The notes under the pieces were generated by a model. That model saw only the letters and a list, made by a program, of their open reading frames with translations, did not search any database and was not told where the DNA came from. The position numbers and the translations under genes are program-made. Positions 8,288 through 16,943 of a stretch of DNA of 64,000 bases are shown here, one piece after another. The stretch is taken from contig NZ_NFIU01000003.1 of assembly GCF_002159535.1 (NCBI RefSeq), positions 1 to 64,000 on the forward strand, given 5' to 3'. Source of the DNA: Olsenella sp. An290. GTDB lineage: Bacteria > Actinomycetota > Coriobacteriia > Coriobacteriales > Atopobiaceae. Position 1 is the first letter of the stretch, and every line of letters begins with the position of its first letter.

Positions 8288-8576
8288 TAAAGTCACGCTT
8301 TCGGCTGCGGGGGCGTGGCTATTGACGAGCCGCGAGCATGAGCTCAAGCAGAGTCACGCTCTCGGCGATAGAAGCGTGACTATTAGTGTGTCACGAAAGA
8401 AAGCTCATCAAAAGTCACGCTTTCGGTGCCGTGAGCGTGACTTTTAGCGAGCCGGCCGCGATGACTCGCAGTTAGTCACGCTTTCGAGCCGTGTTTCGTG
8501 ACTTCAGGTGAGCCAACGCGGCAAACTCATCAAAAGTCACGCCCCGGGCGACGGGCGCGTGACTTCGAGCGAGCTG
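8288..8576. repeat. 61-bp hairpin repeat array 2 (five units)
   Basis: Anchors (GCGTGG, GCGTGA or TCGTGA) lie at 8313, 8374, 8435, 8496 and 8557, exactly 61 bp apart four times. Arms are AAAGTCACGCTTTCGG and (G)CGTGACTT; loops and inter-arm segments differ in every unit. It occupies the gap after the HTH gene and before the putative nuclease gene. Confidence 0.88.
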
Positions 8577-8689
8577 GCAGAAGGTGTCGCGCGCATCACG
8601 TCGCGAGGTTCTTCTCGCACGGCCTGCAAAGAGGCGTTGGGGGAATGCCGCCGTTGGAGGGACGATTTGCTACCATCTGCGGATTACAC

Positions 8690-8830
8690 GTAACTAGCAT
8701 GTAACTGACTGCACATGGTCAAAGCTGCCCAACAGCAGAAATGTGGCAACATCACAGCAAATTATGAATCGATAAAATACGATAATAAATATCCCAAAAG
8801 CACGCGCGCGAGCTTCGTGCCAGAATGCCC
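8690..8830 (+). promoter_or_regulatory. AT-rich upstream region of the putative nuclease gene
   Basis: About 140 bp of strikingly AT-rich DNA in a GC-rich genome, containing TAAAAT at 8773 and other TATAAT-like words, ending 20 bases before the gene at 8852. It probably holds the promoter; no single -35/-10 pair stands out. Between the array end (8576) and 8690 I see no gene. Confidence 0.4.
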
Positions 8831-8851
8831 CCACAAGAGGAAGGGGGGACC

Positions 8852-9895
8852 ATGAGCGAGAGGGTCGATCGCGAGCTGAGGGAGCTCTTCGAGGGGGCCG
8901 GCGAGCCGGGCGCGTGCATCCCGGCGCCGTCGCACCGGTTGCTGATGGCGCTTCGGCGCCGAATGGGCGAGGACGGCACGGTCGTCTCGCCCGCGCGCGG
9001 GCTGTATGCGGAGCGGGAGGCGTGGGGGCGCCTCGACCCCACGGAGCAGAGCCTCTCCATCATGCGGGGGCTGCAAGAACTGCACCCGGACCGGGTGTTT
9101 TGCGGCCCGTCTGCGGCGCTCGCGTTTGGTGCCGACGTCTCGTACGCCCTCCAGCGGCCCTTCCACGTGCTCGCCCGCGGCGCGTCATGGCCCGCGCGGA
9201 CCGACTTTCTGCGCTACCACGCCATTGAGATGGGGAGCTATCCCGGCGAGTGCCCGGTCGTTCGCGCGGGCGTCCGCGTGACGCCGCTTCCAAGGACGAC
9301 CCTCGACTGCCTGAGGTGGATGAGCTTCCGCGAGGGCATGGTCGTCGCCGATCGCGCGCTGCACGGGAGGGCCGGTCGGCGGGAGTCGCTTGAGCGCTAC
9401 TTTCGGGAGCACGAGGGATCGTGCCGTGGGGTCGCTCGCGCGCTCGAGACGCTCGCGGCGGGCGATGGCCGGGCCGAGAGTGGGGGCGAGTCGATCGCGC
9501 GTGCCGCGATGATCGAGCAGGGGTTTGCTCTGCCACAGCTCCAGGTGGCGGTGCCCGACCCGCTGCATCCGGGCCGGCTGTTCCGCGTCGACTTTCTCTG
9601 GGCGCGCACCGACGGTCGCGTGATCGTGGGGGAGTGCGACGGCGAGCGCAAACTGCTCGACCCCGAGATGACGCAGGGGAGGTCCCCGGAGGAGGTCCTT
9701 CTTGGCCAGCGAGAGCGCGAGGGGCTGCTCACGGCCTACGACGTCTCGATCGTGCGGTTCACGTACGGCGAGGCGGCGGGCGTCGAGGGGCTCGTTCGCA
9801 AGCTCGAGCTTCATGGCGTGCCACGGGAAAACTCTCCGCTCGCGGTGCCGGCGGACTCGATTCTGCTTGACTGGGAGGCCCTGCGCCGGCGTTGA
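8852..9895 (+). CDS. AbiEi-like protein with a nuclease-like C-terminus
   Basis: A 347-residue protein. The N-terminal third (AlRRRMGEDGTVVSPARGLYAERE, then FCGPSAALAFGADVSYALQRPFHVL) resembles the winged-helix plus AbiEi-type domain of abortive-infection antitoxin-like proteins of Actinobacteria. The C-terminal third holds D247 (FRVDFLW), E261 and D263 (GECDG) and K267, a D..ExDG..K pattern like the restriction-endonuclease/Vsr-like (DUF559) fold. No AbiEii nucleotidyltransferase toxin gene follows it. It stands alone between two 61-bp hairpin arrays. The start ATG at 8852 has AGGAAGGGGGG before it. Whether it cuts, nicks or only binds DNA is unknown. Confidence 0.6.
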   Translation: MSERVDRELRELFEGAGEPGACIPAPSHRLLMALRRRMGEDGTVVSPARGLYAEREAWGRLDPTEQSLSIMRGLQELHPDRVFCGPSAALAFGADVSYALQRPFHVLARGASWPARTDFLRYHAIEMGSYPGECPVVRAGVRVTPLPRTTLDCLRWMSFREGMVVADRALHGRAGRRESLERYFREHEGSCRGVARALETLAAGDGRAESGGESIARAAMIEQGFALPQLQVAVPDPLHPGRLFRVDFLWARTDGRVIVGECDGERKLLDPEMTQGRSPEEVLLGQREREGLLTAYDVSIVRFTYGEAAGVEGLVRKLELHGVPRENSPLAVPADSILLDWEALRRR

Positions 9896-9921
9896 CCCCT
9901 GGAGGTCTGCGTCGTCAATGT

Positions 9922-10275
9922 AGAAAGGCGTGACTTTTGGCGAGCTGGCGAGAAGAGCTCTTTGAAAGTCACGCTTCAAGTCCCAGAGGCGTGACTTTTG
10001 GCGAGCTGGCGAGAAAAACTCACAATAGCTCACGCTTCAGCCGGCAAAGCGTGACTTTGGGTGAGCTGTTGGAGAAAACTCACTTGTGATAACGTTCTTG
10101 CGAGCAAAAGCGTGACTCTGGCTGAGCTGTCGGCAAAAACTCACGCGAACTCACGCTTTGGGCGCTGAAGGCGTGACTTCTAACGAGCTGCAAAAGAAAA
10201 CTCGCTCGAAGTCACGCCCCGAACGAGAAAAGCGTGACTTCGAGCGAGAAGAGCGTGGCCCCGGCCGAGAAGAAC
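9922..10275. repeat. 61-bp hairpin repeat array 3 (six units plus degenerate tail)
   Basis: GCGTGA anchors at 9928, 9989, 10049, 10110, 10171 and 10232, spacing 61, 60, 61, 61, 61. The loop starts CTGGCGAGAA or CTGTYGG on the plus strand, the same orientation as the other arrays. The right arm of unit 3 is eroded (GTGATAACG). After 10232 the pattern decays into GAGAAGAGCGTGG and GAGAAGAACGTGG. The array fills the gap between converging genes. Confidence 0.87.
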
Positions 10276-10330
10276 GTGGCTTCGAGCGCGCACGCGCGGC
10301 GTCGGTGCCGACGCCGCGCCGCGGCGCGCG

Positions 10331-11311
10331 CTACCAGCGGCGCGGGCCAAAGAACGGCAGGCGCGGCAGCCGTCCTCGGTACGGGCTCACGAAGTCGTCG
10401 TCACCGATCTGCTGCGCCTTTTCGACCTCGGGCGGCACGCTCTCAACGACGCCCGTGGGCACGTCGGCCACGGGCATGTCCGTGATGTCGGGGACGACCG
10501 TGGCGACCGGCGTCTCCTCGCCGGCGGCCTCCGCGGCCGCCTCTGCCTTCTCTCGGTAGCGGACCATCATGTCGCGCTGGAGCTCGACGACGCTCGGCGG
10601 CGCCCAGATGAGCGCGTTTGCCCCTGCGGCCACCGTCGCGGCAGAGCTCGTCTCGTCGCGCCCGCCGGTGGCGATGATCGGCAGCGCGGGGAAGGCCGCG
10701 CGCAGCTCGGCGATGACCCCGGCGGTGCGCCGGCCGGCGGCAACGTTGATGATGCGCGCGCCGGCCTGGATCTTCTCGGCAGCCTCGTTGTCAAAGCGCG
10801 TGATCGTGGCGATCACGGGGATGTCGACCGTCGAGACCACCTGCCCCACCATCTCCGGGGTGGCGGGGGAGTTGAGCACCACGCCCGCCGCGCCCTGCAT
10901 CTCGGAGACGGCCGCGAGCTCGGCGGCGCGCCGGCCCGTGGTGGTGCCGCCGCCCACGCCCACGAAGAGCGGGGCCTCGGCCACCGTGAGCAGGGCCTGC
11001 GTGATGGCGGGCTGCGCCGTGAACGGGTAGACGGCAAAGATCGCGTCCGCGTTGGAGTTGCGGATCGCGGCGACGTCGGTCGAGTAGAGGAGCGTCCGGA
11101 TGCGCCGGCCGAAGAGCGTGAAGCCGCTGCAGGCCTCGTAGCTCTCGGGGACGCGCAGCGGCGCCTTGCGCAGGCGCCCGTCAATGGGTGCGGGGCCGTC
11201 CGCGGCGGGGATGAGGTCGTGTGGGGTGTGCGGGTCGGAGAAGATGCCGGGGTGCACGAGGTTCGGCGCCTGCCCCGTGGCCGCGTCCTGGTTGGTGATG
11301 GAATCGCTCAT
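10331..11311 (-). CDS. TIM-barrel protein of unknown function
   Basis: A 326-residue protein. Residues from about 60 to 270 alternate beta and alpha elements; FVGVGGGTTTGRRAAELA, PVIATITRFD, GARIINVAAGRRT and PIIATGGRDETS..AAGANALIWAPP look like the strands and the phosphate-binding end of a TIM barrel such as in IMP dehydrogenase or hexulose-phosphate enzymes, but no catalytic cysteine loop of IMPDH is present. The N-terminus (about 50 residues) and the proline/valine-rich C-terminal tail ending FFGPRRW are unusual. I chose the ATG at 11311, which has GGGAGG seven bases upstream. I do not recognise the reaction. Confidence 0.6.
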   Translation of the reverse strand: MSDSITNQDAATGQAPNLVHPGIFSDPHTPHDLIPAADGPAPIDGRLRKAPLRVPESYEACSGFTLFGRRIRTLLYSTDVAAIRNSNADAIFAVYPFTAQPAITQALLTVAEAPLFVGVGGGTTTGRRAAELAAVSEMQGAAGVVLNSPATPEMVGQVVSTVDIPVIATITRFDNEAAEKIQAGARIINVAAGRRTAGVIAELRAAFPALPIIATGGRDETSSAATVAAGANALIWAPPSVVELQRDMMVRYREKAEAAAEAAGEETPVATVVPDITDMPVADVPTGVVESVPPEVEKAQQIGDDDFVSPYRGRLPRLPFFGPRRW

Positions 11312-11617
11312 GAGGCCTCCCTGCGTCATGGCCGATGGTCCGGCCGCGGTCGGCGACGCTTTGGCCCTCGGCCCGGCGCCCCTCTCGCGACCGACCCATT
11401 TTCGCACCATCGCGGCCCGCGCGCCAGACACAGGCGAGCCCTCGCGAGAAGAACCATGACGCGCGCCCACCGCCGGAAAGCGACCGTAGGGCGCCTCGGG
11501 AAAGCGGCCGGCCGCCGCCCCGACCCCGGCCGCCGCCCCGACTTCCCCCGCGCGCGATGCTCGGTCATACTGGGGTGAACGCGCGCCGCGGGGGCGCGCC
11601 GCGAGAGGGGACTCCCG
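11312..11617. other. Divergent intergenic region, no gene seen
   Basis: Promoter-containing gap between two divergent genes. It carries a direct repeat of CCGGCCGCCGCCCCGA (two copies around 11507-11540) and TCATACT near 11565, a plausible -10 for the plus-strand gene. No conserved coding sequence was recognised. Confidence 0.4.
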
Positions 11618-13405
11618 ATGCCCGGCACGAACGGCCCGTTCCAGAAGCTCGTCGACGCGCTCTTCGCCGCCTCCCGTGCGACCAACGGGGGTCGTTCCGG
11701 CGACCGCGCGCCCTCCGGGGCCGGGCGCCGTCCCGACCCGATTGAGTCGCTCGCCCACTGGAGCCGCCGCGCGCTCGCGGTGCTCGCCGTCGTGGCCGTG
11801 CTGGTCCTTCTCGCGTGCTACTGGTGGTTTCACCCCTCGCTCAACCTGCGGAGCCCGCTCGTGTGCCTCTGGATTGTCGGCATCTGCCTCCTTGGCATCC
11901 TCGCCCTCGCCGTCGCGGCGGCGCGAAGCGTGCTGAACGGCCCCCTCTACCGGCGCCTCATGCTCGTCCCCGCCGCCGTGATCGCGTCCATCGCGTTCGG
12001 GGCGCTTCTGAGCCAGCCCTTCGTTCCCGGCAACGCCGAGCGCTACGCGAGCGTGCTCGCCACCACGGACGGGGACTTCGCCTCGGACATCGAGCAGGTC
12101 GACTACGCCGACGTCCCCGTGATCGACCGCGACTCCGCGGTCCTTCTCGGCAACCGCGCGATGGGCTCCATCCCGGAGTACGTGAGCCAGTTCGAGATCG
12201 CGGACACCTACAGCCAGATCAACTACCAGGGACGCCCCGTCCGCGTGAGCCCGCTGGCCTATGCGGACCTCTTCAAGTGGCTCTCCAACCGCGACGAGGG
12301 CATCCCGGCCTACGTGCTCGTGGACATGGTGACGCAGGAGGCGAAGGTCGTGCGCCTGGAGCAGCCGATCTTCTACTCCGACTCCGAGCCGCTCGCGCGC
12401 AACGTGGACCGCCACGTGCAGCTCTCCTACCCGGACCTCATGTTCGACCAGAAGTCCTTCGAGCTGGACGAGGAGGGCCACCCCTGGTGGGTCTACCCGG
12501 TCCAGCGCCGCACGATCGGGCTCTTTGGCGGCACGGACATCTACGCCGTCGTGCTCGTGGACGCCTGCACGGGCGAGACGGACTTCTATGCCGTGGAGGA
12601 GGTCCCCACGTGGGTGGACCGCGCCTATCCCGCCGACCTCCTCATCGAGCAGTACAACTGGAGCGGCGCCTACCAGGGCGGCTGGCTCAACTCGTGGCTC
12701 GGCCAGGAGGGCGTGGTGCGCACCACGAGCGGCACCAACGGGGAGCTGGGCTACAACTACCTCGCCCAGGGCGGGGACATCTACCTCTACACGGGCGTGT
12801 CCTCGGTCACCGCCGACAGCTCAAACGTGGGCTTCATCCTGGTGAACCAGCGCACGGGCGAGTCGCGCTACTACGCGCTGGCCCAGGGCGGGGCCACGGA
12901 GGACTCGGCGATGGCCTCGGCCGAGGGCGCGGTGCAGCACCTGGGCTACCAGGCCACCTTCCCGCTGCTGCTCAACGTGGCCGGCCAGCCCACCTACTTC
13001 ATGAGCCTCAAGGACGCCGCCGGGCTCGTCAAGATGTACGCGATGATCAACGTGGAGTCCTACCAGAGCGTCGCGACGGGAGACACGGTCGCGGCGTGCC
13101 AGGAGGACTACCTGGCGCTGCTCGCCGACTCTGGCGTGCTCGCGGGCGAGGCGGCGGACGAGGCGGCCGGGCGCGAGGCGGTCTCGGGGGTGGTCAGGAC
13201 GGTCGCGCAGGCCGTGGTGGACGGGAACTCGCACTTCTACGTGACGCTCGAGGGGAGCAAGACGATCTTTGACTGCGCGCTGCCGGAGCTGATCGGCGTC
13301 GTGGCGTGGCAGCCGGGCGACGAGGTCGCCTTCACCGCGGAGCGGCCGGGCGAGGACGGCGTTGCCGTGGTGACGTCGCTGGGCGAGAAGGACCCGTCCG
13401 CCTGA
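11618..13405 (+). CDS. Large membrane-anchored protein, unknown function
   Basis: A 595-residue protein. The first 50 residues are polar; three hydrophobic segments follow between about residues 50 and 135, and the remaining 450 residues are a soluble, acidic, aromatic-rich domain likely outside the membrane (repeated motifs such as PWWVYPVQRRTIGLFGGTDIY and GDIYLYTGVSSVTAD). It lacks recognisable catalytic signatures. Base composition matches its neighbours. Start ATG at 11618 follows GAGAGGGGAC. Similar proteins may occur widely in Gram-positives, but I cannot assign a named family. Confidence 0.7.
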   Translation: MPGTNGPFQKLVDALFAASRATNGGRSGDRAPSGAGRRPDPIESLAHWSRRALAVLAVVAVLVLLACYWWFHPSLNLRSPLVCLWIVGICLLGILALAVAAARSVLNGPLYRRLMLVPAAVIASIAFGALLSQPFVPGNAERYASVLATTDGDFASDIEQVDYADVPVIDRDSAVLLGNRAMGSIPEYVSQFEIADTYSQINYQGRPVRVSPLAYADLFKWLSNRDEGIPAYVLVDMVTQEAKVVRLEQPIFYSDSEPLARNVDRHVQLSYPDLMFDQKSFELDEEGHPWWVYPVQRRTIGLFGGTDIYAVVLVDACTGETDFYAVEEVPTWVDRAYPADLLIEQYNWSGAYQGGWLNSWLGQEGVVRTTSGTNGELGYNYLAQGGDIYLYTGVSSVTADSSNVGFILVNQRTGESRYYALAQGGATEDSAMASAEGAVQHLGYQATFPLLLNVAGQPTYFMSLKDAAGLVKMYAMINVESYQSVATGDTVAACQEDYLALLADSGVLAGEAADEAAGREAVSGVVRTVAQAVVDGNSHFYVTLEGSKTIFDCALPELIGVVAWQPGDEVAFTAERPGEDGVAVVTSLGEKDPSA

Positions 13406-13430
13406 CAGGTCCGCCTGACGGCAGCGCGTC

Positions 13431-13489
13431 GGGCCCGGCGGACGGACGGGGGCGACGGCGTGCCCCGCCCCCGTCAGCCCGCCGGGCCC
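13431..13489. terminator. Long bidirectional hairpin
   Basis: Two nested perfect stems, GGGCCCGGCGG with CCGCCGGGCCC (11 bp) and GACGGGGGCG with CGCCCCCGTC (10 bp), separated by a 3x3 internal loop and closed by an 11-base loop. It sits exactly between two converging genes. Confidence 0.65.
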
Positions 13490-13509
13490 CGTCAGCCGGC
13501 GCGGAGAGG

Positions 13510-14664
13510 CTAGGCCTCGGTCTCGAACTCGGCCGCCACCTCGCGCAGGAGCTCGCGGATGGGCAGGTGCTGCGGGCAGGCGCGCTCGCAGGCGCCGCAG
13601 CCCACGCACTCGGAGGCCAGGCCGTGGCCGTGGCCCGTGTGGACGGACTTGTAGTAGAAGCCGGCCGAGTCCTCGCCGTAGGCGCGCTTGGCGTTGAGGC
13701 AGGAGAAGACGTCGGGGATGTTGATCTTCTTGGGGCAGCCGTCCACGCAGTAGCGGCAGGCCGTGCACTCGATCGCGTTCTGGCCGCGCAGGATCTGGGT
13801 CACGCGGTCGATGGCGTCGCGCTCGGCGGGGGAGAGCGGCTCAAGCGGCGAGAACGTGGCCACGTTCTCCGCGATCATCTCGGGCGTGCCCATGCCGGAG
13901 AGCACCATCTCCACGCCCGGCAGCCCCGCGGCGAAGCGCAGGGCAAAGCTCGCGGGCGAGCCCGGGCCCGCGGCGGCGAGCGCCCGGCGCGCCTCCTCGG
14001 GCAGGTTGACGAGCCGTCCGCCCTTGACGGGCTCCATCACGATGACGGGCTTTCCGTGGGCGGCGGCCACCTCGCAGCACGCGCGGCTCTGGATGACGCC
14101 GCTCTCCCAGTCGAGGTAGTTGACCTGCAGCTGGACGAACTCGACGTCGGGGTGGTCGGTGAGGATCTTGTCGAGGAAGGCCGCGTTGCTGTGGAACGAG
14201 AAGCCCACGTGGCGCACGAGCCCGGCGTCGCGCGCGGCAAAGGCCTCCTCGTAGGCGCCCTCGCGCTGGTACTTCTCGTAGTTGCCCATGCCCTGCGAGT
14301 GCATGAGGTAGAAGTCGAAGTAGTCCACGCCGCAGGTGCGCAGCTGGTCCTCGATGAGCGGGCGGATGTCCTCGCGGCGCTCGAAGCCGTTGGGGGAGAG
14401 CTTGTCCGCGAGCAGGAACTCCGAGCGGTCGTGGCGCGCGGCGAGCGCCTGCGCGAGCGCCGGCTCGGAGCCGCCGGAGTGGTAGGGGCGCGCGGTGTCA
14501 AAGTAGTTGAGGCCCCCGTCGAGGAAGGCGTCCACCATCTCCGTGAACGTGGCAATGTCGACGGTGCCGTCCTCGAGCTTGGGCAGGCGCATGCAGCCGA
14601 AGCCGAGCTTTCCGCGCGCGCCCTCGAAGGGCGCGGCGTGCGTGGTGGGTGCGGTGGCGTTCAT
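13510..14664 (-). CDS. Aldo/keto reductase with C-terminal 4Fe-4S ferredoxin domain
   Basis: A 384-residue fusion. Residues 1-270 form the aldo/keto reductase barrel (GFGCMRLP start, NYFDTARPYHSG with the catalytic Tyr, LADKLSP with the Lys, LMHSQG with the His). The last 110 residues carry two cysteine clusters, CTACRYCVDGCPKKINIP and CVGCGACERACPQHLPI, that bind two 4Fe-4S clusters. This architecture is common in anaerobes and suggests electron transfer between NADPH or a carbonyl substrate and ferredoxin-type carriers. The substrate is unknown. It is monocistronic, with AGGGAGAGGGG before the ATG. Confidence 0.88.
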   Translation of the reverse strand: MNATAPTTHAAPFEGARGKLGFGCMRLPKLEDGTVDIATFTEMVDAFLDGGLNYFDTARPYHSGGSEPALAQALAARHDRSEFLLADKLSPNGFERREDIRPLIEDQLRTCGVDYFDFYLMHSQGMGNYEKYQREGAYEEAFAARDAGLVRHVGFSFHSNAAFLDKILTDHPDVEFVQLQVNYLDWESGVIQSRACCEVAAAHGKPVIVMEPVKGGRLVNLPEEARRALAAAGPGSPASFALRFAAGLPGVEMVLSGMGTPEMIAENVATFSPLEPLSPAERDAIDRVTQILRGQNAIECTACRYCVDGCPKKINIPDVFSCLNAKRAYGEDSAGFYYKSVHTGHGHGLASECVGCGACERACPQHLPIRELLREVAAEFETEA

Positions 14665-14752
14665 GGGGTCCCCTCTCCCTCGGATGTGCCGGGACCATTG
14701 TACGCCGTCCCCGCCCGCCCCCGGCGAGAAGGGGCCCTTCCGGCAGGTCGCC

Positions 14753-15754
14753 CTACCAGAGGGAGTAGGCGCTCACAAAGAGGTCGGAGAGGCTGTCGGC
14801 ATCGACGGCCCACGCGTCGTCCTCGAGCGTGAGGTCGAGCGAGTAGCTCAGAGACTCGCCGGCGCCCGCGGCGTCCACGGCGTCCTCGAAGAGCGTGGCC
14901 GCGACGGCGCGCTGGTCCTCCGAGAGCGGCGCGGCGTCCTCCGAGTAGCTGCCCCAGAGGTCGTTCTCCATGAGGTAGTCGGACAGCCCCTCGTTCGCGG
15001 CCCAGAAGATGTCGTTGACGTTGGGCGCGACGATGTCCACGTAGACGGTCGCCGTCCCGTCCTCCCGGTCGTAGCCCCCGTCGGTCGAGAAGGACGTCTG
15101 GGAGACGGCCCAGGTGGCGAAGGCGTCCGCGTCGATCCCCAGCTGCTCGGCGGAGTAGCCCTCGATGGTGAGGAGCTTCTCGTCGAGGTACTCTGCGATG
15201 CGGCCGTGCAGGGCGCCCGACTCCGGGTCCGCGAGCGCGCCCGAGAGGGCGGCCGAGGCGGCGAGCTCGAGGGCCTCCTCGTCGGCATCGTCACTCTCGT
15301 GGACCAGGTAGGAGACGTCCTCGGTAGACGAGGACACGTTCTCCGCGAACTCGCCCACGAGCATGAGGATGGGAGCCGCCACGTTCACGGCGATGATGAT
15401 GGCGACGACCGCCGCGACGAGCTTCCCGACCCTCGAGCCCGAGGCCCTGCGGGTGCTGACGGGCTCGGTCGCCGCGGGCCGCCCGCGGCGATTCCGACGC
15501 CGCGGCGCCGGGGGCTCGTCGGTCGAGGGGGCGTCGTAGGCGTGGCCGCGCGTGGTGGGCGCCTGGTAGTCGTCATCGGCCTTGTGGGGCTGGCCGCCCG
15601 GCTCGCCGTGCGGGGCGTAGTCAGGCCCCTCGGCGGGCGGCTCCTCAGGTGCGGCGCCGGGCAGGTCGGGCTCGTCGCAGGGGAGCTCGGGCTCGCCCGC
15701 GTTGAAGGGGTCCACCTGGGACTCGTCTGGGCGCGAGAAGCGGAAAGCAGGCAT
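14753..15754 (-). CDS. Single-pass membrane protein with proline-rich cytoplasmic tail
   Basis: A 333-residue protein in three parts: an N-terminal 105-residue low-complexity region rich in Pro, Glu and Asp; a basic patch (RRRNRRGRP) leading into one transmembrane helix near residues 110-132; and an acidic extracytoplasmic domain of about 200 residues. The layout suggests an anchored secreted domain with a disordered cytoplasmic tail. No family recognised. The start at 15754 follows GGAGGGAG. Confidence 0.65.
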   Translation of the reverse strand: MPAFRFSRPDESQVDPFNAGEPELPCDEPDLPGAAPEEPPAEGPDYAPHGEPGGQPHKADDDYQAPTTRGHAYDAPSTDEPPAPRRRNRRGRPAATEPVSTRRASGSRVGKLVAAVVAIIIAVNVAAPILMLVGEFAENVSSSTEDVSYLVHESDDADEEALELAASAALSGALADPESGALHGRIAEYLDEKLLTIEGYSAEQLGIDADAFATWAVSQTSFSTDGGYDREDGTATVYVDIVAPNVNDIFWAANEGLSDYLMENDLWGSYSEDAAPLSEDQRAVAATLFEDAVDAAGAGESLSYSLDLTLEDDAWAVDADSLSDLFVSAYSLW

Positions 15755-15874
15755 GGGGACTCCCTCCGTCCGGCGAAAGTGCCAGCTCACGGTAAAAACT
15801 CTGCTCCCAGTATATTGTTGTCCGGCCAGTTGGGTATGCTGAGAAGAACCTGTTGGACGTTCTAGGGAGTGACT

Positions 15875-16825
15875 ATGGAGCTCGTAGGCTTCGTTCTTCT
15901 CGTCCTTGTCGTGTTCTTGATCGTGGGCCTTGTCACCGGCAACCTGTTCTACGTGGTCAAGCAGCAGCACGCCGTGATCATCGAGCGGCTGGGCAAGTTC
16001 CACCGCATCGTGGGCGCGGGCTTCCACGCCAAGATCCCCTTCGTGGACCGCAAGGCCGCCACGGTCTCCCTGCGCACGATGAAGAACGGCTTCAACATCG
16101 ACGTCAAGACCGAGGACAACGTCACCATCGGCCTCGAGATCTCCGCCCAGTACCACGTGAGCTACGAGACCGGCGCCACCCCGCAGCAGTCCGGCGTCTA
16201 CAAGAGCTACTACATGCTGCAGCAGCCCGTGGCGCAGATGCGCGACTTCATCACGGACGCGCTGCGCTCGTCGATCCCGGTCTACACGCTCGACGAGGTC
16301 TTTGCCAAGAAGGACGACATCGCCAAGGACGTCAACGCCACCGTGTCCGAGCAGATGGCCGCCTACGGCTTCACGCTCGTCTCCACGCTCATCACCAAGA
16401 TCGCGCTGCCGGCCGAGGTCGAGGACTCGATGAACCAGATCAACGCCGCCCAGCGCACCAAGGCCGCGGCGCAGGACCTCGCCGAGGCCGACCGCATCCG
16501 CCGCGTGACCGAGGCGCAGGCTGAGGCCGAGGCCATGGAGAAGTCCGGCGAGGGCATCGCCAACCAGCGCAAGGCCATCGCGGCCGGCATCTCCGACTCG
16601 CTCGCCACCATCCAGGAGACGGGCGTCTCGGCCGCCGAGGCCAACCAGCTCTTCATGTTCACGCAGTGGACCGAGATGATGGGCGAGTTCGCCAAGGCGG
16701 GCAAGGCCTCGACGGTGGTGCTGCCGAGCGACTTCACGCAGACCGCGGGCATGTTCGAGCAGATGCTCGCCGCGGGTGCCGCCGAGCGCGACGCGAGCGT
16801 GCCGCCCGCCCGCCCGCAGCAGTAA
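15875..16825 (+). CDS. SPFH/Band 7 (stomatin-like) membrane protein
   Basis: A 316-residue protein with one N-terminal membrane helix, then the SPFH domain (VVKQQHAVIIERLGKFHRIVGAGFHAKIPFVDR) and a coiled-coil region rich in Ala and Glu (AAAQDLAEADRIRRVTEAQAEAEAM) ending in a short tail PPARPQQ. Family members form oligomeric scaffolds at the inner membrane and often influence proteases or membrane order. The ATG at 15875 has AGGGAG five bases upstream; a GTG two codons earlier is less likely. Confidence 0.9.
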   Translation: MELVGFVLLVLVVFLIVGLVTGNLFYVVKQQHAVIIERLGKFHRIVGAGFHAKIPFVDRKAATVSLRTMKNGFNIDVKTEDNVTIGLEISAQYHVSYETGATPQQSGVYKSYYMLQQPVAQMRDFITDALRSSIPVYTLDEVFAKKDDIAKDVNATVSEQMAAYGFTLVSTLITKIALPAEVEDSMNQINAAQRTKAAAQDLAEADRIRRVTEAQAEAEAMEKSGEGIANQRKAIAAGISDSLATIQETGVSAAEANQLFMFTQWTEMMGEFAKAGKASTVVLPSDFTQTAGMFEQMLAAGAAERDASVPPARPQQ

Positions 16826-16829
16826 CCCC

Positions 16830-16858
16830 CGTGCAAAGGGGACAGTCACTTTTGCACG
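16830..16858. repeat. Short palindromic element, copy 1
   Basis: CGTGCAAAGGGGACAGTCAC followed by TTTTGCACG, an imperfect palindrome located right after the SPFH stop codon. Same family as elements at 20709, 29958 and 32635; words of this kind (GGGGACAGGCACC-like) are often linked to REP-associated Y1 transposases, none of which is seen in this window. Confidence 0.75.
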
Positions 16859-16861
16859 CAC

Positions 16862-16894
16862 GGCTCGTCCCTTCGTGCGGCGAGGGGACGAGCC
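16862..16894 (+). terminator. Hairpin after the SPFH gene
   Basis: GGCTCGTCCC and GGGACGAGCC form a perfect 10-bp stem with a 13-base loop, followed by TTCGTAT. It is followed immediately by a TATACAAT -10 box (16899-16906) that probably drives the next gene. Confidence 0.6.
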
Positions 16895-16943
16895 TTCGTA
16901 TACAATGCGGCCTCAGAACATAAGGCGCGACGAAAGGACGCTG

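Noticed and set aside
6258-10275. 61-bp arrays interpreted as CRISPR
   Set aside because: The period resembles a repeat-spacer unit, but the conserved parts are two inverted arms per unit, the variable parts are only about 12-14 bases, and no cas gene is present in the window.
10331-11311. IMP dehydrogenase
   Set aside because: The barrel resembles it in the phosphate-binding end, but the catalytic Cys loop and CBS domains are missing.
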